Positions 24,072 to 37,200 are shown, numbered from the stretch's first letter. The stretch is 64,000 bases of DNA from Paramecium sonneborni (GCA_905182985.1 CAJJDN010000031.1:1821-65820), one strand, 5' to 3'. Notes: a model not told the origin generated them from the sequence alone. Numbers and translations are program-made.

Positions 24072-26185
24072 TATCAATCACAGTTATTTGATCTAGCGCT
24101 TAAACCTTCAGAAATAGGTCCCCTTATACTAACATAGATTATACTGCTTTTCATACTTTGGATGATTCTTTTTATAATTGATTTTTGCAGATACTAATAT
24201 AACTTGACATAAATATTACTTCCAAGCTTTTAACTTTTTATATCTCTCATCAGTTATAGGATATCTAATGTGAATTAAAATTTACCTTTCCTTTAATAAT
24301 TTGGATACTCATATTTATCTTAATATTTAGGTTATTCCGTACTCATTTTGTGTGATTCTTCTGATTTTATTGTTTCTGATTACTTTCTAGAGTTTTGATG
24401 GGGTTAATAAGCAAAAATTCTATTTTATTATAGGGGTATATACTATCTTGATTTAAATTAAATATCTTCATTGATATGAGGTGAATTCTAACGTATATAA
24501 GCATCCTGAATTCTTGGTTTATTAAAGTCTCCTAAAGAGAATAATAAACTAGCATAAGATTTATGTTTATCAGGAACATTTTATAACTTAGAATTTAAAG
24601 CTTCCTTAAACTTTTGTGTAGCTTAAATAGGTTTGTCAGGAGATTAAGTTGAATCTTTCCTCATAATTTTTTATAAAATATTTGAACAATTAGTTAAATC
24701 TTGCTTAAAAGCATTTAATTCCCCAACTGATGTTGAATTTTTAGTGCTTCTATATAAAGTGTTATTTGTTACTGCATTTTTCTAAGATGCTAAAGTGTAT
24801 CTTCTTTGAATTAAGTATTTTTTGTCTAATGGGTAGTTAAGTTCTTATGAATAGTTGAAGAGGCTTTACATGTTTTAGCTTGCGGAGATATCATGTTAGA
24901 TCTAATATTTAAATAAAAATCAATTACAAATTTATCTACTTTTTTTAATCCTATTAAGCCTAATTGGCACTTAAATTTAGTAAGGCCTATTTTTATTGCA
25001 TCAATAAACTAGCTTTATTACTTTCTCGATTTTTATAATTTATTAAAGGTGGATTTGATGCAAATTAAGGAGGAGAGTGGCTATCTGATAATTACTCATA
25101 ATCTGATATTTAATTTATATTATAAGATTGTACTATCTACTTAGTTTATAAAAGTTCAATCTAATTATTCATCAATTTTACATTATTCTACAATTTGAAA
25201 ATTTCATATTGCAACTTTGCATTTATTGCAGATTTTTGATTTAGTTTTTCTACTAAATACTAAACTTTCTCATTTTCTGTTAATTTGTTCTAATAACTTA
25301 TGCTAAATTAATCGCTTTAATTTTTATCTATGTTTATAGAATATTGATGTTCTAATTATTAGATTTTAAGTTATAGTTTTTCGTTTTCTTGTTTTAATTA
25401 TAATGAATTTGCTTATTCAATGTCTAGCTTTTATTGAAGTTCCTATATTTTGGCATTCAAATCAATTATCTCTAACTTATATTAATTTTTAATTTATTCT
25501 TTATCTCTTTATAATGAAAATATTTATTATTTTAGTTCCATATCCACAACATTATTCATTTAATTTTATTTTAGTTGTTGTTTAATCATTGTTTATTCAT
25601 AAGAACTAGTATTAGTATGATCTGCTTCTGGAATTGCAATTTAGAGTTATTTTTTTACTAAATTTTAGACCATAAATACATCCAGTGAATCCAGTTCCTT
25701 TCTAAGGGAAACAAAATTTAGTATTGTTCTTATTTGATGGGGCCGGAGGTTCCTTTATTAGATCTGTATTTTTCTCTTGTAATTGTTTTTCTGAATTTCT
25801 TATAGATTCGGATTGACCAGATATTATGGTACTTTGAGGATGAAACTCTTCAAAGACAATATATTAAATTTATGAATTATCTTTTTCTTCATCTAGATTA
25901 ATGATATTTATAATAAATTAATACTTATTATTGATTATTTTAAATCAGAACAGATTGACTCCTCTTAATTGTTGGATTTGATTTATTAAGATTAAAAGGA
26001 TTAAGATTATTTAGAGAAGTTTAATTCTTGTTGTTATAAATTCTCTGGAATTTAGCTGCAAAATTCTTCAAATGTGTCGATTTCTTGAACCTGATTGATT
26101 TTGAATTAAGTACTTTTGGTGTCTATTCTTTTTAAGATTATTGTGTATCTAAGAAATCTAAAGTGAGTCCAATAGGCTTTCTCAT
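24072..26185 (-). CDS. Coiled-coil protein, unidentified
   Basis: Starts at the ATG at 26185. Two introns are clear: 28 nt near 25960 and 22 nt near 25663. They join a basic N-terminus, a polar linker and a long Gln/Glu/Lys/Leu heptad region (about 24980-25600) that should form a parallel coiled coil. Further exons down to about 24240 are clearly coding (Ser/Gln-rich) but at least one splice junction near 24880 is not solved. Near 24280 two frames compete, so the stop is either 24072-24074 or 24108-24110. No enzymatic domain seen. It lies upstream of the phosphatase on the same strand; a link in function is not implied. Confidence 0.6.
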
Positions 26186-26302
26186 TTTAAATTTAGGTTA
26201 GTTAATTTTCATCACTTTTTGAAAAGACTATTATTCGATAAATAAAACTTAATTAATATAAACTAAATAAGAAGTAAAAGTCATTAATTCAAAGCTCTTT
26301 TT

Positions 26303-27093
26303 TCAATCACAATATCCACATACGTAATCCTTATTTTCATAAGATCCTTCTTTGAGGCCCACACATTCAAAATGGTACCATTTTTAACATTTATCACACT
26401 AATCAAATATAAATAAAATATTACCTAAATATAATTGAGTTCTGGATTCCATGGCTATTAACAGAGACAGTACATCTATACTGTATTCAGATTAGTGAAT
26501 TTTTTAGTTTCTACATCCCATTCTAAACGATTATAATACGTAGTGGAATCCAAGTTTTCCATATTAAAGTATTCCTCACAATCAACAACTGTACATTTCT
26601 ATATGATTGTCTAAGCTAAGACATAATCATTAGTATTAGTTGAGAATATTTCTTAATTTCCAATCCATCTTTTAGCTCTAGGCTTGTGACAAATTATTTC
26701 ATTTCTTCTCATAAACCAATACACTTCACATAAACAAATTAATTTCTGTGTATTAGGCTCTAAAATAGTACAAATTTTTCTTATTTCACCAATATAATCA
26801 TCAACATTCCTTTCTTCATTTTTTATGATAACTTTGTCATTCAATTTTATTATCTCACCAGAAATCTTTATTTCATCATATTCCTCATAAAGACAATCTT
26901 TGTCTTCAATAGCTTTTTTAACAATCTATGCGAGTTTCTATTATTTATATAATTCTTTGAAAGAAGTATCTTATATGTTTTTTTATTGTTTTTTTGAAAT
27001 CTTTTTCTTTATTATAGGCTAAGTCTCAGGGGATTATCTATTAGATTTCGATTGTGATTCATTGTTATTATTTGTCCAGTGCACTATGCTCAT
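26303..27093 (-). CDS. BAH-PHD chromatin reader
   Basis: 254 aa with one 26-nt intron (26399-26424) inside the PHD finger; the frame is exact. Residues about 1-70 are basic. About 75-200 form a BAH domain (IKLNDKVIIKNEE start, then IGEIRKI, VYWFMRRNE and a late DYVLAQTI stretch). About 200-254 form a PHD finger with CLC, CDKCQKWYHFEC and CGYC, giving the C4HC3 zinc ligands and the Trp of the aromatic cage. The BAH-PHD order matches plant EBS/SHL-type readers, in which the two modules bind methylated histone H3 tails (H3K27me3 by BAH, H3K4me2/3 by PHD). Expected nuclear; specificity here is inference. Confidence 0.88.
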
Positions 27094-27984
27094 TATTATT
27101 TTAATTTATTTGCAAATACTTATGTATTATTAACGTCATATAGTGAGCAAAAATTATTTGCAGCCATTATCATCGGTTCAAAATAAGATTTCTTTCCATT
27201 TATTTATCTATCCCAATTCTAAATAAATTTATACATCCTACACCTTAACCTAAATATTTCCCCTCAACAATTATCAAATTCTCAATAAAACTCAATCCTC
27301 TTATCTAAAAAATGTCGAATTTTTTTTTAATTAATCTATTCAGTATTTTTGCTGAAAATGAGCATGTTATCTTGATATTTTTACCGAAAATTGATAAAGC
27401 TTCCTATTTTCATTTTATTTTATTTAAAAAAACCTAATTCCATCCTTTCTCTTAAAGTACTTGAAAAATTTATGTGTAAGCCAAGTTTACTATCATAAGC
27501 AGATATTTTGGAAATATTTTGATTAATTATATATTACAACTAAGCCTAATCAATATTAATAAATTTATATTCAACAATTAAATACTTGACAAATTATCAA
27601 AGCTTTTTATATCAGAATCCATTTTTAATGTATCAATTCCAAGAATTTATTAATCTCTATTTTAATACAAAATACATCTAAATAGATACCTTAATGATTA
27701 TCATACTGAATTAAATAAAATAGTATTAAAATTTAAGATTAATCAGGTGTTCTTAATATAAGAGAATTAGATTACTACAATGACTTGTTTAAATTTACTT
27801 AAATTGAAATCAAAATGAAAAGACATATTTAAATATAAAATCTAAACATAATTGAAAGATTAAAGTATGATTTGATAAAAATAAAGAAAAATTGATGAGA
27901 TTATAAAAAAGAAAAATTATATATAATGAAAGAATTAATAAAAATAATTAGTTATTAAGTGGATGTATGTGCTAAATATTTTTT
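27094..27984. other. Interval between BAH-PHD and HTH-like genes with a plus-strand remnant
   Basis: An ATG at 27312 opens a plus-strand frame of about 50 codons with a hydrophobic start, followed in other frames by helical, coding-like segments up to a TGA at 27781-27783. They are interrupted by TGA near 27523 and need a frame change. No splice solution was found, so this may be a decayed gene with helical repeats. The rest (27784-27984) shows nothing. Confidence 0.35.
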
Positions 27985-28977
27985 TCATGTATCAATTTTT
28001 TTATTTTCTTTTTTGGACTTTACAAATTATCTCAATTTGCTAATGCCTTCATTGCTATTTTTCTTAAAGTCGAAGCCATATCTTTTTCCATATCGAATTT
28101 ATAATAAATAGTCATCTAATGTTTTTTTAGAAATGCCAACTTTTTCAGCAGCTTTATCTAAAGACATCTAGATAAATATTTTATTTTAATCATAAAAGCC
28201 AGTATAAAGTCTTCTCCAAAGAGCAACCTATTTTAAAATAGTAGTTTTACTCTTTCAACAACTTGTGAGAGAGTTCTTTATTTAGTTTTTTAATTTTTTT
28301 TAGAATTTGTTTCTTCATTTGGTTATTATTCAAGAATGGTATCAAGTAAACTGATTTTGGAAGGTCTAAGTTTCAATTACAATTTTGTCTAATCTTCGTT
28401 GATTCTGAAAAAAGTATCGAAATTTAAAGGATCAACACCAAGGTTTTCATACACAGGTAAATTTGGTGTATAGAGTGAGTGATTAACTTATAAAATAGAA
28501 AGAAATACATAAATTTGATGTTTCTTCTTCATTTAAGATTTAAATGGTGCTATTTTAAAAATGATCAAGTGGATCAATTTGCATATCTTTAATTGTTTTG
28601 ATTAGATCATAAATCCAAATTCTATTATCATCAGTGAGTTTGCAATTGATGTCTCCTATATTATAAATTTTATTTTCTTATTAAACCAAGATTGTAACAT
28701 ATAACTTTTTAGTATTAAATTGTATATCCATAGGGTCATTATGATCTAAGTATTGAATTGATGAAGCTTATCTAGAAATGAAAATATAGAGAATACCTTG
28801 AAAGTTAAGTTAATTATAAATTGGAAATATTGTTTTATCCTTCAACACGAGAAACTGATCTAGAAAGAAGGGAATAGGAAAGAATTACCTTGAAAGGAAA
28901 AGAGGAATGGGTTGATATTTGAATTTATTAGGTTCAATGGCAGCTTTTAGTTTTGATTTATGCTTCCCTGGTGGCAT
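27985..28977 (-). CDS. Helix-turn-helix-like protein, unidentified
   Basis: 297 aa from five exons; four introns of 29, 25, 22 and 23 nt give an exact frame. The N-terminus is basic (MPPGKHKSKLK), the middle is polar with short hydrophobic strands. The C-terminal 80 residues carry a compact helical unit around KAAEKVGISKKTLDDYL followed by basic residues, which looks like a helix-turn-helix with the pattern of a sequence-specific DNA-binding helix. Whether it binds DNA is inference. It shares a 44-bp divergent promoter with the receptor gene at 29022, so the two may be co-transcribed from opposite sides. Confidence 0.75.
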
Positions 28978-29021
28978 TTTAATTAGAAAATAATATAAAG
29001 ATTTCGAATATTTATTTATTA
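28978..29021. promoter_or_regulatory. 44-bp divergent intergenic region
   Basis: Lies between the start codons of the HTH-like gene (minus) and the receptor gene (plus). It is almost pure A/T and must contain both transcription starts and leaders unless these lie inside the neighbouring coding sequence. Confidence 0.6.
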
Positions 29022-32000
29022 ATGGAACTAAAGAACTAGATTCTGTTGGTTATTCTAATTCCAATCATCCTTATTCTTATGTTAGCAGTCTTATAAGTTG
29101 GATTGTTAGGTTTTGTAAGCATTCCAAGTTTTCAAGATTCACTCCTTGACTTTCATATAAATAGACACTTAAATGGTCTTTAAATAGAAATGAATATCAT
29201 TGAATAAGTAAAAGACCATCAAATTTTATTAGGAAATATATATCTAATATTAAGCATACTTTAATTAGATTTTCGGAGTGAGTGCACATTTAAGGCATTA
29301 TTGTTTTGGGGAGTTCTAAAATTATTCAAGCTGGTAAGTATTTTAATTAAGTCTAGGACTTTAGATGATAAATAGATTAGTCTCAATGCATTCACTTCAT
29401 CCAAAAAAGATTCTTAAGACTATAAGATAGCATGGTCACATTCTAAATATTAGACTTTGACTGAATTATAAAACTAAAGTCCTTAACTTTATTTTTAACT
29501 AACCAAAGCTGCTTAATCTCTGATTTTATCTGACATTATAATTAAGTAACAATATCATTTTAACATTTAGTAATACACGTTCTCTTAAACAAGACCTAAA
29601 TTTGAATACAACGAGTGAAACAGCAACTGATACTGAAGCACTCGTACCAATTAACTATGCTGCCACCATGATACATTGCACTGATTCTTTCATTATAAGG
29701 TTTCCTTAGTTTACTGAGGCTTAACAACTAAAACTGACTGGTTTTAATGTTTCATAATGGTTACCTGAGACTCCTATGTCATTAGATCCTACTTTGAACT
29801 TCACTATGAAATATGATAGAGATGATGCATTTACAAGTGGACCATCTATTAGTCTAACCTAAATAGTACATCAAACAGATACAACCAAATGTTATATGAC
29901 AGCCAAGGTTCTTAATTCTTATTTAGAAGATCTTACTACTAGACATCTTTAATAACATGAATCTTAGGGGGAATAAGAGCATTAACTCTTTGTTGCTATT
30001 ATAAATGAAGAATATACAGTACTTTCTCCCAAAAATTATTCTGATCGTAATGTCACCTAAGCAATCGTATAATATATCAACGATACCAAACATTTGAGTA
30101 ATTTTTCATATGCTGATTTAATTTTGAAGATGGATGTTCCCATTTATGATAAGATCAAAGAATTAAGAAATAATGATACTCTCAATAGTACTTAATTAGT
30201 TTATTCATTTGGCACATATAAATTCTATTTACTCTTTTCAGAAGTAACCACCACTTCATCAAAGAGAGTTTCAATAGTAACTGCTCCTGAAAATGGAAGA
30301 AGATATGTTTATATTGAACCTGAAGTTAATGACTTTAAAATGCCAACTTTTATTTTAATTCATTATTTTGAAGAGAATGTTTTAATTTAAGAATTGTATG
30401 AAGGGACCTCTCTAAATAATGTAAGAATTCTAGAAATTATTGTGTTGATTGTTATTATTGTTTTGTCAGTAGTTATATTTTTGTTTGTTTGGTATACAGC
30501 AACAAGAATAGGATTGTCTTTTGAATAACCAATTAAAGTTTTGACTGAATTCATGAATAGTATAGATATCTAAAACATGGATCAAGAGGAAGAATTAATT
30601 AATTATTAAGATTATTTTAATTCATTTGAAATTAAATCATTGTTTCAAACAATGAATATATTTGTTACTACAATTAAATACTCAAATCAAAAGTATTCCA
30701 ATTCAAAACACTCTGACGCTATAGCTTTAATGGAATTAAGTAGAGCGAAAGATTTTTATAAGAAAGAAATTGGAAATATGAGTGCTGTGGGTATTTGTGC
30801 TAATAATATTGGAATTTTGCATATGAAAGGTGGAAGAGTCTTTGAAGCTGTTAATGAGATGGAAGAAGCTATATATATTGCAAAATTAGAATTAACGGAA
30901 ATTAAAGAACTCAAAAAATGGTGTACAACTATGATGGCTGCACTGCAAGAACCTAATCTTTATCAAAATCTAAGATTGAGACTTAAAGGTCTTGCTAATA
31001 AATTCAGATAATAAATAGAAATCACATGGATCAAGAAATTATAAAAGAAACAATAAGAAGAATAAAAAAATGAAACTAATACATAAATTAAAGGAACTTC
31101 ATCTTAAAGACAAAAAAATGTATCAAATACTTCTAAAAATATTTCAACTACTGTTATTCATTCGAAAAATATTCCACATATGGCCTTGATAAATCCTTAA
31201 TCAAGTTGTTCCAGTAAGAATACTCAATTAGCAAGTGTGGCAGTAAACTCAGTAACAACTCCCCTCAATAAAAAGAAAAGAACTTTAACTTATGAAAAGA
31301 GTCTGAATGATTCCAAAAAGGGACTGTAACCAATCAATTAAGTAGAATAAGAGAATTCAAACTATTATTCACCTTAGTTATCTCCTAATGTGAGCAACAA
31401 TAGATCTAAATATCTAGGGTAATCTTACAATTAGAGTAGTATCATGCAGAGTCAAAGGCTTGATATGAAAGAAAGCATAATCAACTATGAAGATAAATAG
31501 AATAATAATCAATTAGAAGAAAGAGAAAGAAATAATTCAGGATCGAGTGATGTTCAAATGTCTGAACTTTAGATGATTAAAGAGAAACTATCTGAATTGA
31601 CTAAAAAGAAAAAATTAGCTAAGGCAAAATTATTAAATAGATAATTTTAATTAGCTTAATTTATGTTCAACATATGTATGTAATATTCAGATGTATTCAT
31701 TCCTGAAACTTTAAAATTATTCACTGATTTTGAGGCTACAGCAGAAAAAGATTAAAGATTCACTCAATCAAAAATAGTTCGACTTATCAATTTGCATGTC
31801 AAAAAGGCTTTATGTTATATATAAATTGGAGACATCAGCAATTTCTAACTTTCAGAGCAAAAAGCTGAGGAATATTATAATAAGCTTATCTAAGATAATG
31901 CAAATTTAGAATAAGCTCAATAAAATGAGGAATAAGATTTCAACTTTGTAGATATGTTTAAAAACGTACCAAAAGAAGTTCTTTTTTCTAAAATTAGATA

Positions 32001-33102
32001 GCTAAAGGCTATTTATTAACTTTTAAGAGGAAACTTTAAAACAGCAGCTGAAATTTTAACTGAAATAATTGAGATGGGTGATTATTATGATCCAGAAGTC
32101 AGAGATTTTTGTTTAATGGTATTAGAAAAGATTTTTAAATTGTTTAATATCTCTCCTTAACCTATTCAGCAATTTCGAAATTAGATCTCAATTAATGTTT
32201 ATGAGATAGTATTTATGATAGATTATTCTAAAGAAATGAATATTGAGTAGATTAATCTTTCTCATAGTATTTGCACTAAAATCTTTTCGATCCTTTAACC
32301 CTAGGATTTAATAGGAATGTATGGTTTCAATAATTCTCTGCATGAAGCCTTTCCTCTTTAACCAAAAGGAACTTATAAAGATCTATTAAATAAATAATTA
32401 TATATGGCCATCACAGCTCCTGGAGGTAATTCTAGATTATATCAGGCTCTTAGATTTGCTGTTAAAAATTTCTTTGAACATAAAATAAATATTTCAAATA
32501 CTAACAAAACAAATGGTAAGTAAGATGAATAAAAGAACAATTACAAAAAAGAATGCAATAATTTTACAATTCATGAAGAGAATGAACAAGATTTATCTTA
32601 ATCACAATTTCCACCATTATCTAATAATGAAGATCCGAAATAAAAGTAATTATATGTTTTATTTTAGAGCTGATGAATCCTAAACAGAAGGAGAACAAGA
32701 TACTGAATCTGATAATGATGATATTCAATTTTTCAAAAATGGAAACAATGCAAATCTGAATGCTAAAAGTGAAGATAATATTGATTCATAACAATATGAT
32801 TTTAGAAGTAGATATAAATTTATTTGTATCTTCACAGAAAGTATTAAATAATTTAATTATTAGTTAATAAACACATGTGTTAAAAGTAAGAGGATAAACT
32901 TAAACAATTACTTGAAAAGAATTAGGTTGATTTGATGGTGTTCAATATAGCCAATTAAAATGCAAATATGTTAGAGTTGAAGAAACTTTCAAAAATAACA
33001 CCCAGAAGCATTTTTGTAAATGCTACAGCTAATCTTGAGTAATTGTTTGGAAAGTCAAGATAAAACTAACTTTAAAAAAAGATGTATTTAGAATTCTTCT
33101 GA
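29022..33102 (+). CDS. Two-TM receptor-like protein with Cache-like ectodomain and vWA-like domain
   Basis: 1336 aa; introns at 29546-29570, 32646-32667 and 32841-32863 give an exact frame. TM1 at about residues 5-33, then an extracellular region of about 420 residues whose layout resembles Cache sensor domains, TM2 at about 458-485 (IIVLIVIIVLSVVIFLFVWY), a helical TPR-like segment (about 530-650), a long Ser/Asn/Gln-rich linker, then a vWA-like fold (about 1040-1150) beginning VYEIVFMIDYSKEM. The canonical MIDAS DxSxS is reduced to D-Y-S-K-E, so metal binding is doubtful. The tail is acidic, then basic. It probably couples an external or lumenal ligand to a cytosolic scaffold; no kinase or cyclase domain is present. 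The stop is 13 bp from that of the next, opposing gene. Confidence 0.85.
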
Positions 33103-33115
33103 TTCATCCAAACTA

Positions 33116-33358
33116 TCATAATTATTATCTTTTTTTGAGAATTGAATTTAAATATAGTTTCTATGGCTTTTTCATCTTATCATCTAAAATTTATATTTTT
33201 GAGTTGAATCTAAGTTTCTTTAAGATTTTGCTCTCTTCAGTTGATAAAGCTCCATTGTTATACTCTTCTCTATCAGATTCTGGTAATGGCTATTCAATCA
33301 AATCTCCTAGTGATTTCATTAACATCTCTCCATTCCAACACTATCCTAATTGACTCAT
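33116..33358 (-). CDS. Small conserved-looking protein, 80 aa, unidentified
   Basis: Single exon of 81 codons including TGA 33116-33118, ATG at 33358. The protein is hydrophilic, acidic in the middle (PESDREEYNN) and basic at the end (SILKKRQQL), with no membrane segment or Cys cluster. Tight placement between the receptor stop (13 bp) and the CCDC103 start (57 bp, divergent) and the clean frame support a real gene. I do not recognise the family. Confidence 0.65.
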
Positions 33359-33415
33359 AAAAAATTATTTATAATAAAATGATTAATCATATTTGAAACT
33401 ATTTTTAATAATTTA

Positions 33416-34202
33416 ATGTACGGAGGAATTCCAGAAAAAAAGTTAACAGAGAAAGACATGCGTTTAAATTGTTAAAGTATAAGAGATGAGTTTGAAAAAG
33501 AAATAAATATTGAACATTAAAGAATCAATGTTGATTCAGCCAAAAAAAAGGCAGTTCTTTATCATCATGATTATGAAGGTTTTAGATAAATGGTATTGGG
33601 AGCAAATCTATATTCTATCAAATCTAAAGAATTAGCCAATTTTGGATTTAATGAAACAAATAATGAGAAAATATTTAATTCTTCTTATCAAAAATAATAA
33701 TAACCAAGTTAAGAAGAGATTAAATAACTCTAAATAAATATTAAAGAGATTTAATGCAAAAATTTTAGAGATTTTAGAACATTATTTTCTAAACATTATA
33801 ACAAACCTTTATCATAAGATAATTATGCTGAATTGATGAAGTAAACTTCATGATCTAAAACTTAGTATATTGTAAATGTAGAGTGAAGAAAACATAAAGA
33901 AAATATTTTCAGTTGACTTCCACATAGAATATTTTTTTAAAATTTTAGAAGTTTTTGATTATTCAATTTCAATATTGAAGGATGGAAAAGAATTGAGTTT
34001 TATGATAGGTTTTTTGGGAGAATTAGTGAAAATAAAGGATTTTATTTAATAGATAAAAAAGTTCTTAAAAAAGTAAGAGAAAGAAGAATTGAGAGAATTT
34101 TTCGGAAAATTAAAATAAAGTTTGACAATGGAATACTAATAAATAGAATTAAATGAGTTGATCCATAAAAAGTATGATGAATTAATAATTTAATATTTAT
34201 GA
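33416..34202 (+). CDS. CCDC103: CCDC103-like dynein-arm assembly factor
   Basis: 253 aa, close to the usual size of CCDC103 (about 240 aa); one 25-nt intron (33841-33865), frame exact. Residues about 15-75 form the N-terminal helical dynein-attachment segment (EFEKEINIEHQRI, then YEGFRQMVLGANLYSI, matching the EEFRGIVL..HLKP region of animal CCDC103). Residues about 120-140 match the FRDFRTLFSKHY unit, and the C-terminal 100 residues form an RPAP3_C-like helical domain (IEYFFKILEVFDYSI...FIGFLGELVKIKDF pattern). CCDC103/DNAAF19 is needed to assemble and anchor outer dynein arms in cilia, fitting a ciliate. Assignment rests on pattern recognition. The stop is 12 bp from that of STT3 on the other strand. 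Confidence 0.8.
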
Positions 34203-34214
34203 ATATACATAAAA

Positions 34215-37200
34215 TCACTCATTAAAATTTAGAGTAAATCTCTATTTAAGGTTTGCTTTTTTAGAAAACTTAGTTGGGTTAGATTCCTTAGGAATATTAA
34301 ATTGCTAGGTTGATTTAGAAGTGAAAGCAACTCCATCACTAGAGATAGAAAATAAAATAATACCGATTATCTCTTTATTTTCTTTTGAAAATACGTACGA
34401 TCCAATTTTCAGAAGTGAAAGCTTCTTCAAAATGCTTAAGTTTATATCCTTTGACTCCAATAACAGCCTATCTAACAGTATCATAACCTTTAGGTTATCC
34501 ATAAGCAGTTTAGACTTCATCAAATCGATAATAACTGAGTCTATACATGAGTGAATTAGTCATAGTTTCAGTTGCATATTAATCTACTCTGTAAGCTCCA
34601 TTACCGTAATATTCTTCTTCTTTGATATGTGGATAGACTCCACCACCAATTCTGACCATCCATAAAAATTTATTAATGTCATCACCTGAATAATTTAAGA
34701 TACCACCAAATATTACAAGAACATAATCCACATCTAATCTTTCACATATTTCAAATGCATCTTCTTCAGATGAAGCCATAGCCATACCAACAGTAGCAAT
34801 ATGAGTATTATTCCAAGTATTATTATCAACTAAAACTGTCCGATTTGACATTCCTGTAATTTAATATCCATAATCCCACCATGACATTATTTTATCATCT
34901 GATTTAGTATTCATTCTTAACCAATAATATGCTTCTCTATAATCATCTATAATATTTCTATTTCCTTATCTGTCTCTACTAGAGAGAATGATAGATGGAG
35001 AAGCATAAGCTTCAGATCCAGCAAAATTGGCATGAAGAACATAAACAGAACAATAGTATCCTAATAATATTAATCCAATTAATGCTATTTCAGGAGGAAT
35101 TCTATATTTCTTAGGTTTTTCTAATTTTGGTAAAATAAAAGATCTGATAGATTTTGCAAATTTTCTGAATGACCAACTAATTCCAATTCCAGCCATAATA
35201 CTAACAGCAGGTGCAAGTACTAAAAGTAATCTTACCATTACTGATGCAAAATAAACTCCAAGAACTGTATAAAGTGCTCCGAATATTTTAGTTTCAGTTG
35301 GTTTATAATAACAATAATACAATCCTACTGGTGAAAAGAGAATTAAATAATGTAAATCAAAGAAGAATGATGACCATGTTGTAGCTTAATGTTCAGAAAC
35401 TGAAGCAATAATTGGAATATATTTCTTTGCATATGTAGGGTCCAAAAGAGTTAAACTTCTTCCACTCCATTATGTCTTACCTGCTAGAGTTAGTATGACT
35501 ACTCCAATTAAAATAGAGAATACTAAAAACACTACTAAGAATTTAGTAAGTGTGAGGATTGCTTTTTTACTTACAAAATTGCGTATCCAACTGAAAAAGT
35601 TTAGGAAGTTTATCAAAATAAATACTGCATGCGATGCCATATGTTCTGATGAATGTAAAGCCTAAAATCCAACAAATGGAATTTGCATAGCCAATAAAGT
35701 TCCTAATATGTAAAAGACATTGTAAGCCACTTAAATTCTCTGATTAGAGCGTCCTGTTATTAATAAAAATAACACAAATATTGGTATTATGTTTATAATA
35801 AATGCATAACCTCCCCAAGAAGCAACCATATAGAAAAATCTAATTATTTAAATTTAATTTACGCTAAAGCTGTATATACACCCCATAAGATTGATCCTGT
35901 ATTGACAGTCTTTAGGAAAGTATAAAATGTAAACACAAGAGCNNNNNNNNNNNNNNNNNNNNNNNNNNNNNNNNNNNNNNNNNNNNNNNNNNNNNNNNNN
36001 NNNNNNNNNNNNNNNNNNNNNNNNNNNNNNNNNNNNNNNNNNNNNNNNNNNNNNNNNNNNNNNNNNNNNNNNNNNNNNNNNNNNNNNNNNNNNNNNNNNN
36101 NNNNNNNNNNNNNNNNNNNNNNNNNNNNNNNNNNNNNNNNNNNNNNNNNNNNNNNNNNNNNNNNNNNNNNNNNNNNNNNNNNNNNNNNNNNNNNNNNNNN
36201 NNNNNNNNNNNNNNNNNNNNNNNNNNNNNNNNNNNNNNNNNNNNNNNNNNNNNNNNNNNNNNNNNNNNNNNNNNNNNNNNNNNNNNNNNNNNNNNNNNNN
36301 NNNNNNNNNNNNNNNNNNNNNNNNNNNNNNNNNNNNNNNNNNNNNNNNNNNNNNNNNNNNNNNNNNNNNNNNNNNNNNNNNNNNNNNNNNNNNNNNNNNN
36401 NNNNNNNNNNNNNNNNNNNNNNNNNNNNNNNNNNNNNNNNNNNNNNNNNNNNNNNNNNNNNNNNNNNNNNNNNNNNNNNNNNNNNNNNNNNNNNNNNNNN
36501 NNNNNNNNNNNNNNNNNNNNNNNNNNNNNNNNNNNNNNNNNNNNNNNNNNNNNNNNNNNNNNNNNNNNNNNNNNNNNNNNNNNNNNNNNNNNNNNNNNNN
36601 NNNNNNNNNNNNNNNNNNNNNNNNNNNNNNNNNNNNNNNNNNNNNNNNNNNNNNNNNNNNNNNNNNNNNNNNNNNNNNNNNNNNNNNNNNNNNNNNNNNN
36701 NNNNNNNNNNNNNNNNTATGACTACTCCAATTAAAATAGAGAATACTAAAAACACTACTAAGAATTTAGTAAGTGTGAGGATTGCTTTTTTACTTACAAA
36801 ATTGCGTATCCAACTGAAAAAGTTTAGGAAGTTTATCAAAATAAATACTGCATGCGATGCCATATGTTCTGATGAATGTAAAGCCTAAAATCCAACAAAT
36901 GGAATTTGCATAGCCAATAAAGTTCCTAATATGTAAAAGACATTGTAAGCCACTTAAATTCTCTGATTAGAGCGTCCTGTTATTAATAAAAATAACACAA
37001 ATATTGGTATTATGTTTATAATAAATGCATAACCTCCCCAAGAAGCAACCATATAGAAAAATCTAATTATTTAAATTTAATTTACGCTAAAGCTGTATAT
37101 ACACCCCATAAGATTGATCCTGTATTGACAGTCTTTAGGAAAGTATAAAATGTAAACACAAGAGCAAAAATAGATACTCCTTCATTATCATATGATCCTG

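Noticed and set aside
33135..33353. Plus-strand frame of 72 codons with hydrophobic start
   Set aside because: Antisense to the clean 80-aa minus-strand gene; its composition reflects the complement of that gene.
34321..34554. Plus-strand frame of 77 codons
   Set aside because: Antisense shadow of the STT3 3' exons, which are fixed by homology and exact frame.
35859..36863. A 334-codon minus-strand frame running through the N gap
   Set aside because: It is mostly undefined residues; both flanks are duplicate pieces of STT3, which is complete without it.
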